Program-made: the position numbers and the translations under genes
Notes under the pieces: model-generated
What the model was told of the DNA's origin: nothing
Databases searched by the model: none
What the model saw: the letters and a program-made list of their open reading frames with translations, nothing else
From: a virus
DNA length: 64,000 nucleotides
IMG/VR virus record: IMGVR_UViG_3300033047_000025
Span: 1-64,000 of that record
Reading direction: 5' to 3' (one strand)
Part shown: piece after piece, positions 61,130 through 64,000 of the stretch
How the letters are laid out: every line of letters starts with the position of its first letter
Position numbering within the stretch: the stretch's first letter is position 1

Positions 61130-61298
61130 AAGTAACCTCCACCTCAATACCGTGTCTGTTAGCGAGGGCAACGAATCGGTCTGCCATGTCGGCAGGTTTC
61201 GTCGTGAATGCCCTGAAATAGTCAACTGTTGTTCCGTACCCGAGCATTCCAGAGAATATCCTTACACATATCCAGAGTCCGAGAGGATGGCCGAGCAC
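61122..61298 (-). CDS. Hypothetical small protein, 58 aa
   Basis: Likely start GTG 61298. Ends DMADRFVALANRHGIEVEVTYE and overlaps the start of the 59882-61129 gene by eight bases. The frame is open upstream to a TGA which is the stop of the next small gene, in the same frame, so both may once have been a single gene. Confidence 0.5.
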   Translation of the reverse strand: MLGHPLGLWICVRIFSGMLGYGTTVDYFRAFTTKPADMADRFVALANRHGIEVEVTYE

Positions 61299-61319
61299 GT
61301 CGGCATAAGATCGGGCTGG

Positions 61320-61445
61320 TCAACAGGTAAGTTCGATGCCGTTGATTACTACGGGGCTGCCCTTCCAGTGGCCACTATTAGTCCATTCGGCGACGATCGG
61401 CGTGGATAAAGCAGCTTTGAGCGCCCTTCGTTCGAGAGTCTGCAT
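61320..61445 (-). CDS. Hypothetical small protein, 41 aa
   Basis: ATG 61445 begins MQTLERRALKAALS. Ends GIELTC then TGA. The following gene continues in the same reading frame after the stop; translational readthrough, or a nonsense mutation in a longer gene of 107 codons, can explain this. Confidence 0.45.
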   Translation of the reverse strand: MQTLERRALKAALSTPIVAEWTNSGHWKGSPVVINGIELTC

Positions 61446-61504
61446 CTTTTTGCTCGTTATACCGTTGCCTTTCGCATCGTTTCTTCGTCGATCATGACTT
61501 GTAA

Positions 61505-61954
61505 CTACTCGCGGTCTCGCTCAACTTCCTTGGCAGGAAGTAGCTCGGCAAGCTCTTTTGTCCAGCTTTCGTGACCAGCTTGATCATGGTAGAACCAAGC
61601 GGTTTTACGGTTCACCTTCATGGCTGCTATGAGTCCCGTAGCCCATTTACTTACTTCTGGTTGGCATGCGTCACCGGAGATGGGTTGACCCTGGTGAGCC
61701 TTGAAGACGAAGGTAACTCTATCTGGGTCATACGTATCTTCTAGCCATTCTCCCAAGCCGGTCTCTCGTCGGTATGCCTCACAGGCTAGGCCGATCAAGC
61801 AAAGGCAGTCCTGGCTATCCACAACTCGCCTGAGCGTTCCATGGGTAATACCAAAGTCCTTTGAGACCTCACACATGGCATCGAGGGCGTGCTTACTGAT
61901 GTTGGTTTGTCTCATCGTGACACTCTTTTGTTGTTCTTGCTTTGATGTCTTCAT
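61505..61954 (-). CDS. Hypothetical protein, 149 aa
   Basis: A later ATG at 61912 gives a 135-aa version. The protein is alpha/beta, with AMCEVSKDFGITHGTLRRVVDS near the start that could be a helix-turn-helix. No clear family. Confidence 0.5.
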   Translation of the reverse strand: MKTSKQEQQKSVTMRQTNISKHALDAMCEVSKDFGITHGTLRRVVDSQDCLCLIGLACEAYRRETGLGEWLEDTYDPDRVTFVFKAHQGQPISGDACQPEVSKWATGLIAAMKVNRKTAWFYHDQAGHESWTKELAELLPAKEVERDRE

Positions 61955-61963
61955 GCCGAGACC

Positions 61964-62194
61964 TTACCCTGTGACCACTCGGATTGCAATGTTGGTCTCG
62001 GTGTCTCTTTGCCAACTGGATGTCATGTCGACATCAAGACCACATGACCCAACACGGTTGCCATCAGTAGCGAAAATCGCATGGGCCAACTTACCGTGAG
62101 CAGATATCTTCTCGGATGCTGCTCGGAGGATTCTCGCAATCTCCATGGGTTCCGTGGCGGTCACTTGAAGGCGGAAGGACGGGCTACTCTGCAT
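61964..62194 (-). CDS. Hypothetical protein, 76 aa
   Basis: ATG 62194 has GGGGGAG upstream, within the end of the small membrane protein gene. Contains a helical EIARILRAASEKI segment and a C-terminal beta part ending TNIAIRVVTG. Not recognised. Confidence 0.5.
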   Translation of the reverse strand: MQSSPSFRLQVTATEPMEIARILRAASEKISAHGKLAHAIFATDGNRVGSCGLDVDMTSSWQRDTETNIAIRVVTG

Positions 62195-62288
62195 CGGTCT
62201 CCCCCATGAAGCAGGCTGCCGCGCACGCGGCGATGACGATGAAGGTCAGGTAGAGCGACAGCTCGAACAGTGTTGTGGTTAGGTCCAT
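62184..62288 (-). CDS. Small membrane protein, 34 aa
   Basis: ATG 62288 (MDLTTTLFELSLY) with one membrane helix (LTFIVIAACAAACFM) and an acidic tail; the stop overlaps the next gene by 11 bases. A longer frame on the same strand (62161-62373) crosses a terminator and is His/Arg-rich; it is rejected. Confidence 0.5.
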   Translation of the reverse strand: MDLTTTLFELSLYLTFIVIAACAAACFMGETDAE

Positions 62289-62326
62289 GGGAGCAGTATC
62301 GGGCAATGGGGCTTTTGGCTTGAGAC

Positions 62327-62363
62327 AAAAAACGCCCCGGCTGGTGCTGATACACCGACCGGG
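62327..62363 (-). terminator. Intrinsic terminator, minus strand
   Basis: On the minus strand an 11-bp stem (CCCGGTCGGTG with CACCAGCCGGG, one mismatch and one G-T pair) has a six-base loop and is followed within two bases by T6 (complement of 62327-62332). It ends the short transcript of the 62460-62732 gene. Confidence 0.7.
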
Positions 62364-62459
62364 CCCATGTCATCAGTCACCCTGGAAAGGCTGACTAATC
62401 GACGATCATCACAGTAGTGCTCCTTGCGTCAAAATCTGGAAACCAGACTCTGAAATCCC

Positions 62460-62732
62460 TCACTCGATAAACCCCAACGCTGCAGCGGCAGACCCTAGTC
62501 CATTATCCCGGTCGTAGAGGGCCGGGGAGAACTCGTCACCACTAAGGTCGACTTTCATTACACGGCCATGAACGTAATCGAAGTAAGTGGTATCTTCGAG
62601 CAGAGTGTTGGCATGATCTTCCGTCATGTCCTCAGGAGTGAAGTGCAGCAGGCCGAGACCCTGCGGCTTAGCTGCGTTGTAGAGTGCAGCTAGGGTCTTG
62701 GCCTTGTTGCCCTTGATTTTGAGTTCGGTCAT
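62460..62732 (-). CDS. Conserved small phage protein, 90 aa
   Basis: ATG 62732 (MTELKIKGNKAKT). The sequence LAALYNAAKPQGLGLLHF, DMTEDHANTLL, YFDYVHGRVMKVDLS and YDRDNG follows a strongly conserved pattern of small phage and prophage proteins of unknown function. Flanked by terminators, so possibly highly expressed early. Confidence 0.7.
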   Translation of the reverse strand: MTELKIKGNKAKTLAALYNAAKPQGLGLLHFTPEDMTEDHANTLLEDTTYFDYVHGRVMKVDLSGDEFSPALYDRDNGLGSAAAALGFIE

Positions 62733-62838
62733 GTGTTTTCGCCCTTGCGTCTTCGAGAAGGTGTCTGGCTCTAGCTCTGTTGGACGATCTACTTTGAGGC
62801 GTCTCATTGCATTGTTGGAGGTAAAAGTGTCTTAGAGA

Positions 62839-62891
62839 GCCCCTTACGGGGGCCAGTCGGGCAGTTTGTCGACCGATGGGGATGCCATCGG
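62839..62891 (-). repeat. Two hairpins between first early genes
   Basis: GCCCC/GGGGC at 62839-62853 and CCGATGG/CCATCGG with five-base loop at 62873-62891. They lie downstream of the 62913-63236 gene on the minus strand. T-runs are weak, so partial termination or RNA protection is suggested. Confidence 0.45.
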
Positions 62892-62912
62892 GGGTTCGGG
62901 TGCCGGCCGTCG

Positions 62913-63236
62913 TCAGCTTCGGATGGTAGGGAGGTGAGGGGTTGGAGTCAAGAGGATTTCTTGTTGCCGCTCAATCTGGTGCATGGCGGTCTCCATGCGG
63001 ATGATGGCGGACATGATGGCGGAAACGTGTTCGGCAAGTCGGGCTAGGGTGGCGTTTTCGTCCACCTTCTCCACCTTGGCTCGCGCCACGCACCTGTAGC
63101 AGATGTCGCTAGTGTTGCCGGGTTGCGTCCTATCGATGGGGAACCTGTTGTGGTTTCGGGACAGCTTGCAGACTGCACAGGTGGACATGACCTTGGCTTT
63201 TATAGATGGTCGACCCTCGAAAATTGGCTTGTTCAT
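62913..63236 (-). CDS. Zinc-binding early protein, 107 aa
   Basis: ATG 63236 (MNKPIFEG); a GTG at 63254 adds six residues. CAVC and CYRC, about 28 residues apart, form a probable zinc site, followed by a helical, coiled-coil-like C-terminal half. First gene of the leftward operon. It could be an early regulator. Confidence 0.55.
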   Translation of the reverse strand: MNKPIFEGRPSIKAKVMSTCAVCKLSRNHNRFPIDRTQPGNTSDICYRCVARAKVEKVDENATLARLAEHVSAIMSAIIRMETAMHQIERQQEILLTPTPHLPTIRS

Positions 63237-63290
63237 GGGGAGTGACTTTGTCACAGGGAAATCAAGGGAGATAACCTATCTGGGTGATTT

Positions 63291-63338
63291 TGACCCTTAC
63301 CGACCAAGTCGAAGGAACTAAGTCGGCAAAAAGGGTCA
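63291..63338. repeat. Composite inverted repeat
   Basis: TGACCCTT (63291-63298) and CCGAC (63300-63304) are matched by GTCGG (63322-63326) and AAGGGTCA (63331-63338). A further GACCCTT copy is at 63371-63377. Candidate operator sites of the early region. Confidence 0.5.
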
Positions 63339-63565
63339 TGTAAGTCTATATATGGTAAGTGGTTATGAGCGACCCTTGCAGGCGTGGCAAAAAGTGTTTG
63401 ACGTAAGTGTATTGGTATAAGCATGTTAGATGCTTACTTCCCTCAAATCCTTTAGAATTGGCTGTTGCACAGATCCTGGTGGTGTCGGGATAGGGGTATG
63501 GGGGTTGAAGTGGCCCTAAGGAAGGAACTATGGGGTCTAAATAAGTAATGTATATATGTACTCTA

Positions 63566-63601
63566 CTCTCTCTCTCTCTCTCTCTATTCTCTATATAGAG
63601 A
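63566..63601. repeat. CT microsatellite and 14-bp palindrome
   Basis: Ten CT units (63566-63585) followed by TCTCTATATAGAGA (63588-63601), a perfect palindrome with a TATATA core. The homopurine/homopyrimidine run could form H-DNA or be a slippage site. Confidence 0.55.
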
Positions 63602-63877
63602 CTTAAGTCCTTTATTTACAAGAGTTTACATCATTCTCTATTTCTTTAGATGATAAATAAAGAAGATGAGATTGCCGGGGATACTTATCGACCATTCGGG
63701 GCAAATCCTACTTTTCGGCAAACCACTCCTAAAGCACTGCTAGTAATTGGATTACGTCAGAATCTGGCTTTCCCTTTTGGGTCGGGAACGCTTGGTCGAT
63801 AAGCATAGACCGATTTCTTCTCGATTCGGCCAAGACAAAATGGGCAGTTCTTGCTTGACCCAGATCGCTGGGGAGGT

Positions 63878-64000
63878 ATGGTCTGGGGCGTGAACAAGAA
63901 GCAAGTATTGGAAGCCATAACGCCAACCATGATTCGGGAGGCCGCAAGAGTGGTTGTGTCCGTAGACAGAGAGGAGGCGAGGAAATGGGCAGAACTCATG
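63878..64000 (+). CDS. Plus-strand gene running off right edge (partial)
   Basis: Open to the end of the window from a stop at about 63804. ATG 63878 has GGGGAGG immediately upstream; TTG 63851 is another possible start. The visible product includes GVNKKQVLEAITPTMIREA and VDREEARKWAELM, well-behaved alpha-helical sequence with the codon use of the phage. The opposite strand is also open (63757-63999) but its Ser/Thr/Ala-rich product looks like a shadow. Function unknown. Confidence 0.55.
   Translation, partial: MVWGVNKKQVLEAITPTMIREAARVVVSVDREEARKWAELM

Larger units (their letters stand above)
63255..63850. promoter_or_regulatory. Divergent AT-rich control region
   Basis: Some 600 bp without a supported gene, between the leftward operon and a rightward gene. 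It contains an inverted repeat (63291-63338), a (CT)10 run (63566-63585), a 14-bp palindrome (63588-63601) and a long AT-rich tract (63535-63665). Early promoters in both directions are expected here; no match with correct spacing to the sigma70 consensus could be fixed by eye. An origin is also possible. Confidence 0.5.

Noticed and set aside
62161-62373. 70-aa His/Arg-rich minus-strand frame
   Set aside because: It crosses an intrinsic terminator and masks the well-formed 34-aa membrane protein.
63398-63421. TTGACG and TATAAG hexamers upstream of the right-edge gene
   Set aside because: The spacer is only 12 bp, too short for a sigma70 promoter; not listed as a promoter.
63757-63999. Minus-strand open frame at the right edge with a CPFC motif
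   Set aside because: Ser/Thr/Ala-rich composition and overlap with a more convincing plus-strand frame; it looks like a shadow, though the Cys pair leaves some doubt.
1-64000. Prophage or integrative element
   Set aside because: No integrase, excision gene, attachment duplication or host flanking genes are visible; only phage-type genes occur.

Overview
The window is one contiguous stretch of a tailed-phage (Caudoviricetes) genome. It has a full head and long-tail gene set, a tape measure gene of about 3.4 kb and no sheath gene, so the virion is expected to be a siphovirus. No integrase, excisionase or CRISPR array was seen. Both window edges cut plus-strand genes, so the genome is longer than 64 kb; nothing shows whether it is circular. 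The host is unknown. Signal peptides ending in AQ on two secreted proteins recall some Planctomycetes exported proteins, and the DUF2460/DUF2163/NlpC/J-like tail order recalls proteobacterial and gene-transfer-agent tail modules. These two hints conflict, so no host is claimed.

Layout. (a) 1-3620, plus strand: a truncated pentapeptide-repeat gene and small unknown genes, often with overlapping stop and start codons, ending at a hairpin terminator. (b) 3621-4457: an 837-bp non-coding region with paired palindromes, a long hairpin, helically phased TCGAC repeats, a 44-bp tandem repeat and a clear sigma70-type promoter; a candidate origin and/or switch region. (c) 4458-9368, plus strand: a zinc-type putative DNA-binding protein, the remains of a DNA methyltransferase, two calcineurin-like phosphoesterases, a HAD phosphatase, an HEXXH metalloprotein and an HNH nuclease. 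(d) 9382-12653, minus strand: small genes plus dCMP deaminase and a deoxynucleoside monophosphate kinase. (e) 12716-42265, plus strand: the late operon: terminase subunits, portal, MuF-type protein, scaffold, P22-like coat, a 1042-residue protein with an SGNH esterase domain, connectors, tail tube, frameshifting tail chaperones, tape measure, tail tip, fibre and lysis candidates. (f) 42262-63236, minus strand: RusA resolvase, PD-(D/E)XK exonuclease, DUF669 protein, Sak4-like ATPase, primase-polymerase/helicase, SF2 helicase, ThyX, DNA methyltransferase, three exported proteins and many small genes. (g) 63255-63877: an AT-rich divergent control region. (h) a plus-strand gene running off the right edge.

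How the parts work together. Replication and recombination appear to use a PrimPol-type primase with a fused ATPase, an SF2 helicase, a DUF669/Sak4/exonuclease/RusA set and host functions; no family A, B or C DNA polymerase is visible. Nucleotide supply (dCMP deaminase, dNMP kinase, ThyX) points to thymidylate production. The most unusual features are a zinc ribbon inside the large-terminase nuclease domain, a tail-terminator gene that looks like a fused tandem duplication, an SGNH esterase within the head gene block, and a tRNA-like element without an anticodon arm. Gene starts were chosen from ribosome-binding sites and start/stop overlaps, which are very frequent here.
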